A DNA stretch of 64,000 nt, from assembly GCA_913061265.1 (NCBI GenBank), contig CAJXVS010000002.1:434001-498000 (forward strand). Direction: 5' to 3'. Positions within the stretch are counted from its first letter, which is position 1; each line of letters opens with the position of its first letter. A program made the position numbers and the translations under genes. The notes under the pieces were generated by a model, which saw only the letters and a program-made list of their open reading frames with translations, did no database searches and was not told the origin of the DNA. Shown piece by piece: positions 15,924 to 24,792 of this stretch. This DNA is from an uncultured Halobacteriovorax sp. (GTDB lineage Bacteria; Bdellovibrionota; Bacteriovoracia; Bacteriovoracales; Bacteriovoracaceae).

Positions 15924-16831
15924 TTTAATACCTTCTCAGTCATCTGTTCAGAATAGGAGTTTAACTTGTAATGCCCTGGGGACCAGCCTTTTAAGAAACG
16001 ATAAAAGTCACACCATGCATAGGGGTAGAGTTCACGCCATTCGCTTTCAACTTCAATACAGGCGTTCAATTCTTTAAAATAGAAATCCAAGCATTCAGCT
16101 TCTTTTTCAAATAATTCATCTTCTCGATAGATGCTGCTCAAGAAATACGCGAGGTCTTTGACACCAACGCCTCCGCCTACGTATTGAAAGTCTACGGCTG
16201 CGGCACCAGAATCATTAAAGAGAAAGTTCGCGAGCTTTGCATCGCCATGAACAAGAGTTTTATGTTTTGCTTGATTTAGTTTTTTATCAATAAGAGGAGC
16301 GGCTTCATTAAGACTTTGATCTTTTAGAGCACTTAACTCTTCAGGCCTTGTGCCAAGGTGCCAGTAAGTTCCTATGGCCCATAATCCTTTTGGTGTTGAA
16401 TTTAAATGATGGGAGTGAAAATGAGCGAGCCAACTTATGCAGCTCTTTACCTCTTCCCAAGAAAGAGAAGGCTTTACTTGAAAACCTCTTTCTTTTAAGT
16501 CTTCTAGAATTAAATACTGAGAATTACCAACCTCTCCAGCATCAATAAGCTTTGGAAGGGGGGCATTATCAATAGGGGAGTTATAATCTTGATACCATTT
16601 TCGTTCTATCTTATAGGAGAGCTCTTTTCTTTTATGAGAGAGGCTTGAGTTCCAGCCCCTAGGATGACCTTGACCCGTCTTAGTCTTGATTAATTTTAGA
16701 ATAACCGAGGAATCATCTAGATAGACCCGGTTTAATTCTCCATAACCACTCCAGAGCTCTTGAATCAGCTCCATTTCCTTTACTTGAGAAGAGCCGGTCG
16801 CTTTACAAAGAATTTCCTCTATCTTATTCAC
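15914..16831 (-). CDS. APH/choline-kinase-like small-molecule phosphotransferase
   Basis: The 305-residue protein kinase-like fold has the catalytic loop VHGDAKLANFLF at about 194-205 and the Mg-binding AVDFQYVG at about 212-219, which replaces the usual DFE/DFG. VILKLIKT at 43-50 holds the ATP-binding Lys. This family phosphorylates aminoglycosides, choline, sugars or other small molecules; the substrate here is unknown. It forms an overlapping pair with an IMPase-family phosphatase, so one may make what the other removes. Confidence 0.82.
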   Translation of the reverse strand: MNKIEEILCKATGSSQVKEMELIQELWSGYGELNRVYLDDSSVILKLIKTKTGQGHPRGWNSSLSHKRKELSYKIERKWYQDYNSPIDNAPLPKLIDAGEVGNSQYLILEDLKERGFQVKPSLSWEEVKSCISWLAHFHSHHLNSTPKGLWAIGTYWHLGTRPEELSALKDQSLNEAAPLIDKKLNQAKHKTLVHGDAKLANFLFNDSGAAAVDFQYVGGGVGVKDLAYFLSSIYREDELFEKEAECLDFYFKELNACIEVESEWRELYPYAWCDFYRFLKGWSPGHYKLNSYSEQMTEKVLKWL

Positions 16832-16908
16832 CTTCGCATTCTACCTTGCTCTCGCTGTACTTGTAAAAATCAAAAGCCCTTCGAGAAAAGTGGTGTTACA
16901 ATTTTCCT

Positions 16909-17643
16909 ATGAAATACTACGATATGCACGAAGACGCCTATAAGCAGCTAAAGGCTAAGGATAAGATCTCTTGGGATGGAGAGACTGATCCCTCTAAGCT
17001 CTTTGATCACGAAATCAATCAGGCGATTGGAAAGAGAATCGATCATTTCTTTGAATCAAAAGATGGCCTAAAGGCCGTTGATCTAGGAACTGGAACCGGT
17101 ACAGCCGCGCTAAATCTTGCTAGAAAAGGATTTTCAGTTGTTGGCTATGACTTATCTGAAACGGCTATTGAACTGGCGAAGAAAAACGCCAGCGAGTTAA
17201 AGTTAGATCTTAAGTTTGAGGTCGCCGATATTATAAGCATAAAGACAAATGATAAAGTCGACTTGGTCGTGGACAGTAGTTTACTTCATTGTTTGGTAGA
17301 GAAAAAAGATAGGGCCGACTTTTTTAAACTCTCTTTTGATCTCCTAAAAGAAGAGGGGCTTCTCTTTCTTCATACCATGATTGAAGCCGCTGATATGTCA
17401 GAGATGACTGATAGAGAGTATCTTGTTTACGAAAATCATATCCTCTATAGCACCGGACCAGAGCGCTGGGACATGAAGTGGATGCAGGTTCAGGGAAAGA
17501 AAGTCTTTCCTCACCGCTATATAACGACGACAGAAATGCTCGAAAAAGAGATCCATGAAGCGGGTTTTGAAATAGTGGAGTCTCTTGTTGATCCTCAAGT
17601 TAAAAGCACAGGAACCTTTTGTGGCTGGTTAAAGAAAAGATGA
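16909..17643 (+). CDS. Class I SAM-dependent methyltransferase
   Basis: The 244-residue cytosolic product has SAM-binding motif I VDLGTGTGTAALNLA at 57-71, an acidic post-I VVGYDLS and motif II-like VDLVVDSSLLHCL. It resembles small-molecule methyltransferases with a DxGTGTG loop. The substrate is unknown. It is followed by a GNAT gene overlapping by ATGA and then a lipoprotein gene, forming a three-gene unit. Confidence 0.88.
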   Translation: MKYYDMHEDAYKQLKAKDKISWDGETDPSKLFDHEINQAIGKRIDHFFESKDGLKAVDLGTGTGTAALNLARKGFSVVGYDLSETAIELAKKNASELKLDLKFEVADIISIKTNDKVDLVVDSSLLHCLVEKKDRADFFKLSFDLLKEEGLLFLHTMIEAADMSEMTDREYLVYENHILYSTGPERWDMKWMQVQGKKVFPHRYITTTEMLEKEIHEAGFEIVESLVDPQVKSTGTFCGWLKKR

Positions 17644-18128
17644 ACTATAAATTTAGACAATCCATTGACCCGAGTGAGATCAACAAAGTGATGGAGGTTG
17701 CCTCTAGCTTTGGTGGAAATGAAGAAGAGTTAACAAGAATTAAGGCCTATATAGAAACAGAGCTCGTTGAGCTAGGCGAGAATCGAATCCTCTTTATTCT
17801 TAGTCAGGGGATTAAGACTGTAGGAATTGTTCAGCTTCTTACTAAAAGAGCTGATGAAGACCCCGATCTTGCTGATGGAAAATCCACCGCTCATGTGCAC
17901 GCTCTTCAAATAGCAAAAGATCATCAAAGAAAAGGCTTAGGTCTTATGATGATGCAAGAGCTCGAAGTCTTCGCTGAAATCTCAGGCTTTACGCGCCTCA
18001 CTTTAGGTGTAGATGGGGATAATGATGGCGCCTTAAAGCTCTATGAAAAACTTGGGTACAAGAGGTTAAAAGAAGCCGAGGGTAGAGAGACCTCAATACC
18101 TTTATTTTATTTATTTAAAGATTTATAA
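17640..18128 (+). CDS. GNAT-family N-acetyltransferase
   Basis: The 162-residue acetyl-CoA transferase has the pyrophosphate-binding loop R-K-G-L-G-L at 97-102 after the beta-4 strand (AHVHALQIAKDHQ) and the C-terminal LYEKLGYKRL. The start chosen is the ATG overlapping the methyltransferase stop (ATGA); a frame extension 21 bp upstream lies inside that gene. The acceptor substrate is unknown. Confidence 0.88.
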   Translation: MNYKFRQSIDPSEINKVMEVASSFGGNEEELTRIKAYIETELVELGENRILFILSQGIKTVGIVQLLTKRADEDPDLADGKSTAHVHALQIAKDHQRKGLGLMMMQELEVFAEISGFTRLTLGVDGDNDGALKLYEKLGYKRLKEAEGRETSIPLFYLFKDL

Positions 18129-18138
18129 AAGGAACAAT

Positions 18139-18684
18139 ATGAAAATACTTCTCTTTAGTTTAATCCTCCTTACTCTTTCTTGCCAAAAAGAAGAGAAAAA
18201 AGAGACGGCTCCAATAATCATTGCCCCTCAGAAGGCCTTAAGTATTGTTCAGTATTACTGCGGCTCTTATGCCAGAGGTTGTGAAGACTTCTCTGAAGAC
18301 TCTGTTCACGTCAATATTGTTAACGATAAGAAGGTTCATATCGCCAGAAGGTACTCTGAATCTGAAGCGCCCTTTAGCTGGGGCTTCTCTGGTGACTTTG
18401 ATAAATCAAAAACAGACTTCATTCTCTTAGCAGACCCTGCCTTTTCAAAGGCCGTCGATAAGCTCTCCTCCGCTGTGGCCTCTCGTGAGGGAAGTTATGA
18501 TGGGCCATATAACTTTAAGTTTAAGTGTGAAAAGGGCATGAGCAAGTGTCGTGTTTCAGGTTATCCGGCAGAAATGCCTGGAAGTGCTTTTGAGAGCTCG
18601 ATGCTTTCCTTTGATTTAAAATGCAATCAAGTCGCCTTAAAAGATGACTCGGTTGCCGAAGCTGATTGTAATAAAGCGGAATAA
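18139..18684 (+). CDS. Lipoprotein, unknown function
   Basis: The lipoprotein signal is LILLTLSCQKEE with lipidated Cys15, followed by a charged linker. The 166-residue mature part carries six more Cys (YYCGSYARGCEDF, FKCEKGMSKCRV, LKCNQ, EADCNK), compatible with three disulfides. AAAGGAAC lies before the ATG. No family recognised. It closes the methyltransferase-GNAT unit and stops one base before a convergent GDPD gene. Confidence 0.8.
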   Translation: MKILLFSLILLTLSCQKEEKKETAPIIIAPQKALSIVQYYCGSYARGCEDFSEDSVHVNIVNDKKVHIARRYSESEAPFSWGFSGDFDKSKTDFILLADPAFSKAVDKLSSAVASREGSYDGPYNFKFKCEKGMSKCRVSGYPAEMPGSAFESSMLSFDLKCNQVALKDDSVAEADCNKAE

Positions 18685-18685
18685 A

Positions 18686-19552
18686 TTAAGGATTGATGAG
18701 GTCAGTTAGAAGATAATCTAGATCGAGCTTCTTAAGCTTAGCTAGTTTCTTCTTGCTGTTCACTGTCCAGGCCACGGTTGGAATATTTCTTCTCTTAGAC
18801 TCAGACACATAAGCTTTAAGAAGCTTCCAAAAGCGCCTCTTACGAATAAAGATATTTAAACTTCCCTTAAAACCAAGAGCAATCCCTACATTAAGAGAGA
18901 CGGCGTCGTGAGAAGTGCCAATACCCTGAAAGAATCTTTTCTGATGGCTTAAAGGTTCGCTGCCCCATTTTCCTTCAAGACTGGTCTTGATGCGTGGGAA
19001 GGCTTTTTTAAACTTGGTTAATAATTCTGCATTCACGCTATTGATCATGATCTTAGAGATAAGAGATTTATCGCCAACATCAACAAGGGCCTCGCTTAAG
19101 GCGTCAATCAGTTTAGGATCATCACCTTTTACATCCACCCATAGAAACTCAAGGTTTGATCTATGGAGAAGTTTATCTAAGACTCTTTTTAATGACGTCA
19201 TCTTTGTTGGTTTCTTAACTTTCTTAACTAGGATCTGGGTGAGAGGGAGTGTTGTATTATGGGTGACCTTGCATCTTAAAAGAGAACTAAGAGTTTTCTC
19301 CGTCACTTTTCCTTTGCAGTTCGTCACTCTTTTCAGGCCCACATCATGGGCCAGGATAAGTTTCTTATCGGCCGTTAAATGCACGTCAAATTCAATACCG
19401 CGATAACCATTTTTTAAGGCCTGCTCAAGAGATTCCATGGTGTTTTGCGCGTAGATATGATTCTTCCAAACGCCTTTATGAGAAACCATTAAGGTCTTTG
19501 AGTGCAGAGCGAAGCTGAACAGCAAAAATAGTAAGGTAAAAACAATCTTCAT
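18686..19552 (-). CDS. Exported glycerophosphodiester phosphodiesterase
   Basis: Hydrolyses glycerophosphodiesters from phospholipids to glycerol-3-phosphate. It has a signal peptide (1-18), SHKG at about 24-27, QNTMESLEQALKNG, and the metal/catalytic GIEFDVHLTADKKLILAHD. The usual HRG is HKG and the usual ENT is QNT, so two conserved positions are conservatively changed, while E-x-D and the distal His are kept. 288 residues. Its location outside the cytoplasm suggests lipid scavenging. A second GDPD is encoded at 39995. Confidence 0.87.
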   Translation of the reverse strand: MKIVFTLLFLLFSFALHSKTLMVSHKGVWKNHIYAQNTMESLEQALKNGYRGIEFDVHLTADKKLILAHDVGLKRVTNCKGKVTEKTLSSLLRCKVTHNTTLPLTQILVKKVKKPTKMTSLKRVLDKLLHRSNLEFLWVDVKGDDPKLIDALSEALVDVGDKSLISKIMINSVNAELLTKFKKAFPRIKTSLEGKWGSEPLSHQKRFFQGIGTSHDAVSLNVGIALGFKGSLNIFIRKRRFWKLLKAYVSESKRRNIPTVAWTVNSKKKLAKLKKLDLDYLLTDLINP

Positions 19553-19604
19553 AAGGGGGGATTCTAACCGATTGATAATTTAAGTCACTGATATTGTAAA
19601 GAAT

Positions 19605-19994
19605 TCAGGCTTCAATCTTCCTCGGAATCCTATCATGTGAGACGGCAACGTAAGTAAAAGTGCCTTCAGTGACCTTTTCGCGCACATCTTCGTATTGACG
19701 GGCCACCCAGGACTCAATCTTAACGGTAATCGAAGTTTTTCCCGTCTTAATAATCTCCACATAACAGCAAAGAGTATCACCAACTAAGACAGGCTTATAA
19801 AAGGTCATAGCATCCACAGCTATAGTGACAGTTCGTCCTCTTGTGAGTTTCTTAGTGACGAGACCGCCAGCAATATCCATCTGAGAGAGGACCCATCCGC
19901 CGAAGATATCCCCAGCAGGGTTTGTATTTTCAGGCATGGCCTGGACTCTAATCGCCAATTCCCCTTTGGGGTTAATTTCTTCGTTCTTGCTCAT
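19605..19994 (-). CDS. YciA-type acyl-CoA thioesterase
   Basis: The 129-residue hotdog-fold thioesterase hydrolyses acyl-CoAs in the cytosol. NPAGDIFGGWVLSQMDIAGG at about 26-45 is the YciA/BFIT signature, with the catalytic Asp in GGWVLSQMD and the VDAMTFYKPVLVGD strand. The short 129-residue length fits YciA. It stands alone just left of the RAYT element. Confidence 0.9.
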   Translation of the reverse strand: MSKNEEINPKGELAIRVQAMPENTNPAGDIFGGWVLSQMDIAGGLVTKKLTRGRTVTIAVDAMTFYKPVLVGDTLCCYVEIIKTGKTSITVKIESWVARQYEDVREKVTEGTFTYVAVSHDRIPRKIEA

Positions 19995-20121
19995 ACCAAA
20001 TTCTAACCCAAAAGGTACCTGGTTACTTGTAAAAAAGAAAAATAGAGAGGTGTATCCGATTAATATTTTGATGATCTTAAAAGAAATTTAAATAGTGAAT
20101 TGAATTCTAACTGGAGAAATA

Positions 20122-20709
20122 ATGCCTAGAAAAAACTTAGTGAGAACCTCTGAATTTCCTTACCATGTAACGAGTCGTTGCCATAATCAAGATTGGTTTC
20201 AAATACCTTTAGATGAAGTTTGGGAGCTCTCGCTGGCCTCTTTTAAAGAAGCGCATGAGATGATACCGATAAACTTAGTTAGCTACGTCCTAATGGGGAA
20301 TCATTACCATATGATAATAAAAACGCCTGATTCTAATCTCGACTTATTCATGCGAGAGTTTAATAGAAGATTAACCCTGAAGATTCAAAAACGCGGAAAG
20401 ATTATCAATCAAGTATTTGGTGGGAGGTATAAGTGGTGCATAATCTCAGTAAATAACTATTTTATCAATTGTTACCGCTATGTTTATCAAAACCCAGTTA
20501 GAGCGGGGATTGTTCAGAAATGCGAAGAGTACCCTTTTAGTACCTTGAAAAATATAATTCAATGTGAAGAGTTCTCGATTCCCATTTGTGATCACTATGG
20601 GTTCAAAGATGAGTGGGGATTAAGATGGTTAAACGAAACTGTTCCTGATCTTGAGAGAAAGTTGCTGGTAAATGGTCTTCGTCGTTCAGAATTTAGTGAC
20701 GTTTCATAA
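20122..20709 (+). CDS. REP-associated tyrosine transposase (IS200-like, HUH)
   Basis: The 195-residue Y1-transposase has the HUH metal motif MGNHYHMIIKTP with His61 and His63, and the catalytic-Tyr region NCYRYVYQNPVRAG at about 117-130, typical of RAYT/TnpA-REP. The N-terminal PYHVTSRCHN is the family's beta-1 strand. It nicks single-stranded palindromic ends and forms 5'-phosphotyrosine links. GGAGAAATA precedes the ATG. The flanking repeats (listed separately) are its likely substrate. The gene appears intact. Confidence 0.92.
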   Translation: MPRKNLVRTSEFPYHVTSRCHNQDWFQIPLDEVWELSLASFKEAHEMIPINLVSYVLMGNHYHMIIKTPDSNLDLFMREFNRRLTLKIQKRGKIINQVFGGRYKWCIISVNNYFINCYRYVYQNPVRAGIVQKCEEYPFSTLKNIIQCEEFSIPICDHYGFKDEWGLRWLNETVPDLERKLLVNGLRRSEFSDVS

Positions 20710-20722
20710 ATGCAAGTGACCA

Positions 20723-20779
20723 GGTACCTTAAAAAAGGTACCTTAAAAAAGGTACCTTAAAAAAGGTACCTTAAAAAAA
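20723..20779. repeat. Four tandem 14-bp palindromic units
   Basis: Four consecutive copies of GGTACCTTAAAAAA (20723-20736, 20737-20750, 20751-20764, 20765-20778) with one extra A. Each unit boundary recreates the 10-bp palindrome AAGGTACCTT. The first copy forms part of the right terminal inverted repeat of the RAYT element, so the array looks like repeated addition of an end sequence. Confidence 0.9.
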
Positions 20780-20802
20780 GGCCTTGTTATTCAACAAGGC
20801 CT
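20772..20802 (-). terminator. Terminator of the leftward exported-protein cluster
   Basis: A perfect 10-bp stem, AGGCCTTGTT (20779-20788) with AACAAGGCCT (20793-20802), has a 4-base loop; read leftward it is followed by seven T, contributed by the last A-run of the RAYT tandem array. Confidence 0.88.
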
Positions 20803-20837
20803 CTTTGGTATAACAAAATGTCGTTTTGTCGTTTTTC

Positions 20838-21437
20838 TTATTTCTCTAGTGTAATTACAGCGTGAAGCTTTAGGCTTTCTTGGCAGTAAAGCTTATTGGC
20901 CTTAGCGATACATTTAATATCTGATTGCTGAACTTTCATTTTTACAACGTTGATATTATCTGGATTAACTTCTCCTTCAGGAAAACTAAAAACCATACTG
21001 TTTTTCAATTCTGAAGTAATTTGATTTACCATCATCTCTTTTAAAAAATTGCCGCCAATTGTTAGGTTTAGTACCTTTCCATTCTCTACTGTTATATTGG
21101 CAGCCAAAGTAATAATCTCTTCTCTTCCTTCGAATCCATCAATGGTCGGAGTAACTAATTTAATCTTAACTTTATTTGACTTGGGAGTTATAAATTTCTC
21201 GCTAAAAAGCTCATCATTCTCGGGAAAATTAAAGACTTCCTCGAAATTATCTTGTCCTTCTACTTTCGTGATGAACTTCACTTTACCTTCAGTCTTTGAA
21301 GCTATCCTTTTATATATGCCATTTGATAAACTAAAGGTTTCTGTAGTTTTCTTAGAAACTAGTCTTTCAATGACTGAGGTTCCTGCAAAAGAGGCCGTGC
21401 TACTGATTATTAGAATTAAAAAAGTAATATTTTTCAT
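20838..21437 (-). CDS. Exported hypothetical protein, last gene of cluster
   Basis: Signal peptide (1-18), then a 181-residue mature part predicted as mostly beta strands, with only two Cys (IKCIAKANKLYCQES) close to the C-terminus. No known domain. GGAG is well spaced before the ATG. It sits 15 bp after the preceding gene and immediately before the terminator, so it is the promoter-distal member of the seven-gene unit. Confidence 0.78.
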   Translation of the reverse strand: MKNITFLILIISSTASFAGTSVIERLVSKKTTETFSLSNGIYKRIASKTEGKVKFITKVEGQDNFEEVFNFPENDELFSEKFITPKSNKVKIKLVTPTIDGFEGREEIITLAANITVENGKVLNLTIGGNFLKEMMVNQITSELKNSMVFSFPEGEVNPDNINVVKMKVQQSDIKCIAKANKLYCQESLKLHAVITLEK

Positions 21438-21451
21438 TTTATTCTCCGTTA

Positions 21452-22012
21452 TTAATACAGGCTACTATCTATAAATTTAGCATTTTTATTTACGTCGATG
21501 ACTGCTTCATCCGTCATCTCAAAAGCCATATCGCCACAAAGGACAAATTGAACCTTGTCTAAGATGCGAGAAGTCTCTTTTGTATTGAAAAGAACTACAG
21601 GATACTTTGTCCCATTAGGACATAATGATTGAAACTTTTGTCTTAAGGCCATTGAATCGTAGCGTTCAACAATATTGTAAACCGATTTAGAAGTGAAGCT
21701 AGCAAAGTTTCCTGATTGAAGAAGATCTAGGACTTCGTAATAAGAAACTTCATTTGCAGTGCTGATATAACTTCTGCCCATATCTCTGAAGATATGAGTA
21801 ATTAATATATTTGATCCAATACAGTTTCTGCAAACTTTCTCTTTTATTAAACAAGTTGATTCACCACAAAGGTCATCACATTGGAATTCACCTTCTTGGC
21901 AGCTCATCTTAACAGTCTTTTCAAAGTTACCACTCCACTGGGGCTCGTAACTAATGGCTGATGCCTGAGTCCAAGTAAAGATTGAAAGTAGTAATACAAT
22001 ATTCTTTAACAC
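21452..22012 (-). CDS. Exported Cys-rich protein
   Basis: The 186-residue product uses a GTG start that overlaps the upstream stop (TAGTG) with AGGAAG before it. Signal peptide 1-18. A Cys cluster follows at about 37-64 (CQEGEFQCDDLCGESTCL and VCRNC): seven Cys in under 30 residues, suggesting a disulfide-knotted or metal-binding module. The C-terminal half has two further Cys. A thioredoxin-like C-terminal shape is conceivable (YPVVLFNTKE), but no family is claimed. Confidence 0.78.
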   Translation of the reverse strand: MLKNIVLLLSIFTWTQASAISYEPQWSGNFEKTVKMSCQEGEFQCDDLCGESTCLIKEKVCRNCIGSNILITHIFRDMGRSYISTANEVSYYEVLDLLQSGNFASFTSKSVYNIVERYDSMALRQKFQSLCPNGTKYPVVLFNTKETSRILDKVQFVLCGDMAFEMTDEAVIDVNKNAKFIDSSLY

Positions 22013-24765
22013 TATTTCTTCCTAAGCTGTTCGGAGCATGCCGCTGGGATTTTAATATCTTTAGCATTACCTAAAACACTAATTCTTAACTTAATTGGTT
22101 GATCACAATTATGAACAGAGACTAAGGCTCTTTTTCCATCAATCTTAATTCCTTTTACAGAAACATTAGCTACTGCATAAAGCTTTTTCAGGATTGATTC
22201 TTCAGTTTTACTTTTAAGACACATCTTGCCTTTTCTTAAACTTCTAACGCATTTCTTAGGAATTTCTCCAAATTTCTTATAACTATCTAAGACGTAATTA
22301 GGATTAGCTTCCCAGCTTCTTGGAATATTAAACGGATCCTTAAGACCTCTATAAAGTCTAACTAAGGCCTTAACTAGAAAGAAAGTAGATCCAACAGTGG
22401 GAGCGAATCTTGTCGCTGCTCCAGCAACAGTTTCAAAGTTTAAGGCACAGGCAACGCAGCCTGATCGGTTATTTGTATCGTTGTCATCATAATCTGAAGC
22501 GTTTCTAACTACCATGTCGTTATCTGAACTGGCAGTGCAAGCTGAAGCGCTTATTCCCGCGAAACGATAAGTATTATAAGGATTTGAAGTAGGCATATAA
22601 CTAATTGAACAAGGCACTCCAAGCATTGGACCAAAGTCAGCAACTAAGCTGGCCTGTACTCCGCCTCTATCCATATTTGTGTCGTATTCAATCTTTCCTT
22701 CAGAGACGAGTTGTCTAAAAGAGACGACTCTTCCTGGTTTTAAATTAAATGAACTATAGATAGCCCCAGGAGTTGTTAGGCTTAAGGCTGCCTGACCTAG
22801 GTCTGCAAAGAGATTAAAAAGAATCGCCCGAGATTTATACCAAGGATCATAGACCTTACAGGCAGTTCTTTCAGCGTAAGGATTAAATAAGTTTGGCGAT
22901 TTAATGGCCTGATTTAGGCTGTAAAAGGTATTGGCATATTGGCTTGTTGAGTAGAGATCAACAATTGAACTTAAAACCTTTCTGGCACAGTGAGTAGGAC
23001 TTGAACATAGAACATCATTCTTATCAGAGGTTTCTTTGTATTGTCCGTAGGCCAATTCAGGCTTGTTCTTTGTTAAGTACTGAAGGGCCGTAATATCCAT
23101 AGTCGACTTATATTTGTCTTCATAGATCTTTTCTATATACCAAGGAGAGTAACCTTCCTTAGCAAGTTCAAATTCATCATTCCAGATTTCTCGCTGCTCT
23201 AGCTCTGAACAATGACCGACGATGGCCTCAGCGATTTCTTTATAATAAGAAAAATAGGTTTCAGTTGATTTCTTTGAAAGCCCTTTTGTAATCCCATCTA
23301 CTAGAGTTGTCTTTGCAAGGATATCTAAGTTTCCTCTTAGAAAACTAAAATCCTTATGATGGGAAAAGTTGAACTCAGCACAAGCATAGAAAAGCTCGTT
23401 CTTTAGGGCCATATTTTGAGGATTGTTACGTCCGCTTTCAGTATTTAGAACTGAAAATTGTTTCTTAATCTTTTCGAGTAGCTTTTCTTTCTTTAAGTGA
23501 GTGCTGGCGATATCTAAGAAGGTAACTGCTTTGATAAGCTTGTTCTTCATGAGTGACCGTGTTCCAGAGAGGTTAGATTGAAAGTTCTCTAACCAGGCAC
23601 TTGCATCTGGCTGTTCTGCTAGGTCTAAAATATCATTATTTACATCAGTAAATGTATCATTAAGAATATCTTGACCCGGTCCTTCAGGGAGCTCAGATAA
23701 AACATCTAGAGTGATCTTCTTCTTACGCATGTCTTTTTTTGCAAATTCTCTAATAGCGTTGAGAGCTAAGTAGTCGCCATCACATTTTGGGACAGTGATA
23801 GACTTACAACCATTTGGAACCAGCATAACCGATTCTTCAATGGCAATGGCAGGTAGAACCTTACCAAAAGGATAAGCAATCTTTTCCATCTCAGGAGCAT
23901 TTCTCCAGGCCCATGAAAAGTATAGTTTTAGTGAATTCCAATAATCAAAACCTTGAGTATCCCATTTCTTACTTCTCAGTCCTGAGAACTCTAACTGATA
24001 ACCAGCTACCTTTAAGTTCTCTTGAGAATCAAAGTCGTTGCAAGAGGCAAGATAATCTTTAGATTTATGAGCAGCTTCAGCGATGGCCGTCATAGCTTCT
24101 TTATTTGGCTTAGTCCCGTAAAGGTGAGCCTGCAGGGGACTAAACTTTTTTAAGTAATGACAAGTCAGCTCTGTTGAAACTTCATCATCTTCAAAGTCTT
24201 TTGGATCTAAGTAAGATTCTTTTGAATGAAAGTTATCAACGTCATAGAACTTAATAACTTTTTGAATATTATTCATTGAAGTATTTGAAGAGATCTTCCA
24301 AATCTTATCTATGTAGAGGTCTAAGTCATCACAATACTCATCTGACTTGCAGGTCTCCATAAGTTTCTTATAACGGCTTGGAACATGATTCTTAGTTGAA
24401 TCTCCGCTTAAAAAAGGAAGCTCTCTATTCATTAGCTTTGAATGAATCAAATCTAAAAGTTGTACTACACTGTAGCGATAAACCTGAATGCCAAGCTTTA
24501 CAACATCATTAGGTTTCTTTCCTGTCGCCTTCGCTAATCTATAAAGTGAGCGAGCGGCGTCAGTATTATTAACCATGATAAAGGCAGAGTTTGTTGGCTT
24601 CTCTGAGTCCAGTGCACAACGTGCCCTATTAGAGAATCTCATATTATTTAGGCCCACAACAGAGGAGAAATGATCTCCTTTTTTCCAGTCGCCTTCAGAC
24701 GCACCTACTACTCCAATCAGTAGTAGGCATATGGCTAAATATATGAAATTACGAACATTTGTCAT
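22012..24765 (-). CDS. Large exported protein of the cluster (917 aa)
   Basis: The largest member of the cluster. It has a hydrophobic signal (about 8-22) and a helix-rich body of about 600 residues that may consist of degenerate helical repeats, with many Cys (RCALD, TCKSDEYCDD, GCKSITVPKCDG, SSPTHCARK). The C-terminal third is more hydrophobic, with GCVACALNFETVAGAATRF followed by a short beta domain. No known domain recognised. GGGAAAA precedes the ATG. It could be a periplasmic or outer-membrane scaffold; function unknown. Confidence 0.75.
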   Translation of the reverse strand: MTNVRNFIYLAICLLLIGVVGASEGDWKKGDHFSSVVGLNNMRFSNRARCALDSEKPTNSAFIMVNNTDAARSLYRLAKATGKKPNDVVKLGIQVYRYSVVQLLDLIHSKLMNRELPFLSGDSTKNHVPSRYKKLMETCKSDEYCDDLDLYIDKIWKISSNTSMNNIQKVIKFYDVDNFHSKESYLDPKDFEDDEVSTELTCHYLKKFSPLQAHLYGTKPNKEAMTAIAEAAHKSKDYLASCNDFDSQENLKVAGYQLEFSGLRSKKWDTQGFDYWNSLKLYFSWAWRNAPEMEKIAYPFGKVLPAIAIEESVMLVPNGCKSITVPKCDGDYLALNAIREFAKKDMRKKKITLDVLSELPEGPGQDILNDTFTDVNNDILDLAEQPDASAWLENFQSNLSGTRSLMKNKLIKAVTFLDIASTHLKKEKLLEKIKKQFSVLNTESGRNNPQNMALKNELFYACAEFNFSHHKDFSFLRGNLDILAKTTLVDGITKGLSKKSTETYFSYYKEIAEAIVGHCSELEQREIWNDEFELAKEGYSPWYIEKIYEDKYKSTMDITALQYLTKNKPELAYGQYKETSDKNDVLCSSPTHCARKVLSSIVDLYSTSQYANTFYSLNQAIKSPNLFNPYAERTACKVYDPWYKSRAILFNLFADLGQAALSLTTPGAIYSSFNLKPGRVVSFRQLVSEGKIEYDTNMDRGGVQASLVADFGPMLGVPCSISYMPTSNPYNTYRFAGISASACTASSDNDMVVRNASDYDDNDTNNRSGCVACALNFETVAGAATRFAPTVGSTFFLVKALVRLYRGLKDPFNIPRSWEANPNYVLDSYKKFGEIPKKCVRSLRKGKMCLKSKTEESILKKLYAVANVSVKGIKIDGKRALVSVHNCDQPIKLRISVLGNAKDIKIPAACSEQLRKK

Positions 24766-24792
24766 TAGTTTTCCCTAAGTCCTTAACCTAGC

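Larger units (their letters stand above)
20011..20779 (+). mobile_element. RAYT element with inverted ends and tandem REP array
   Basis: The unit runs from an imperfect inverted 20-mer (AAGGTACCTGGTTACTTGTA, 20012-20031) to its mate at 20711-20730 (18 of 20 positions match) and through the tandem array to 20779. It carries one transposase gene. REP-associated tyrosine transposases are usually single-copy and mobilise short palindromic repeats rather than themselves. A solo copy of the right end occurs at 1924-1942, on the other strand. The right end abuts the terminator of the next operon. Confidence 0.72.

Noticed and set aside
16852-16872. TACTTGTAAAAA resembling part of the RAYT left end
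   Set aside because: Only 12 bases match and the GGTACC core is missing; likely chance.
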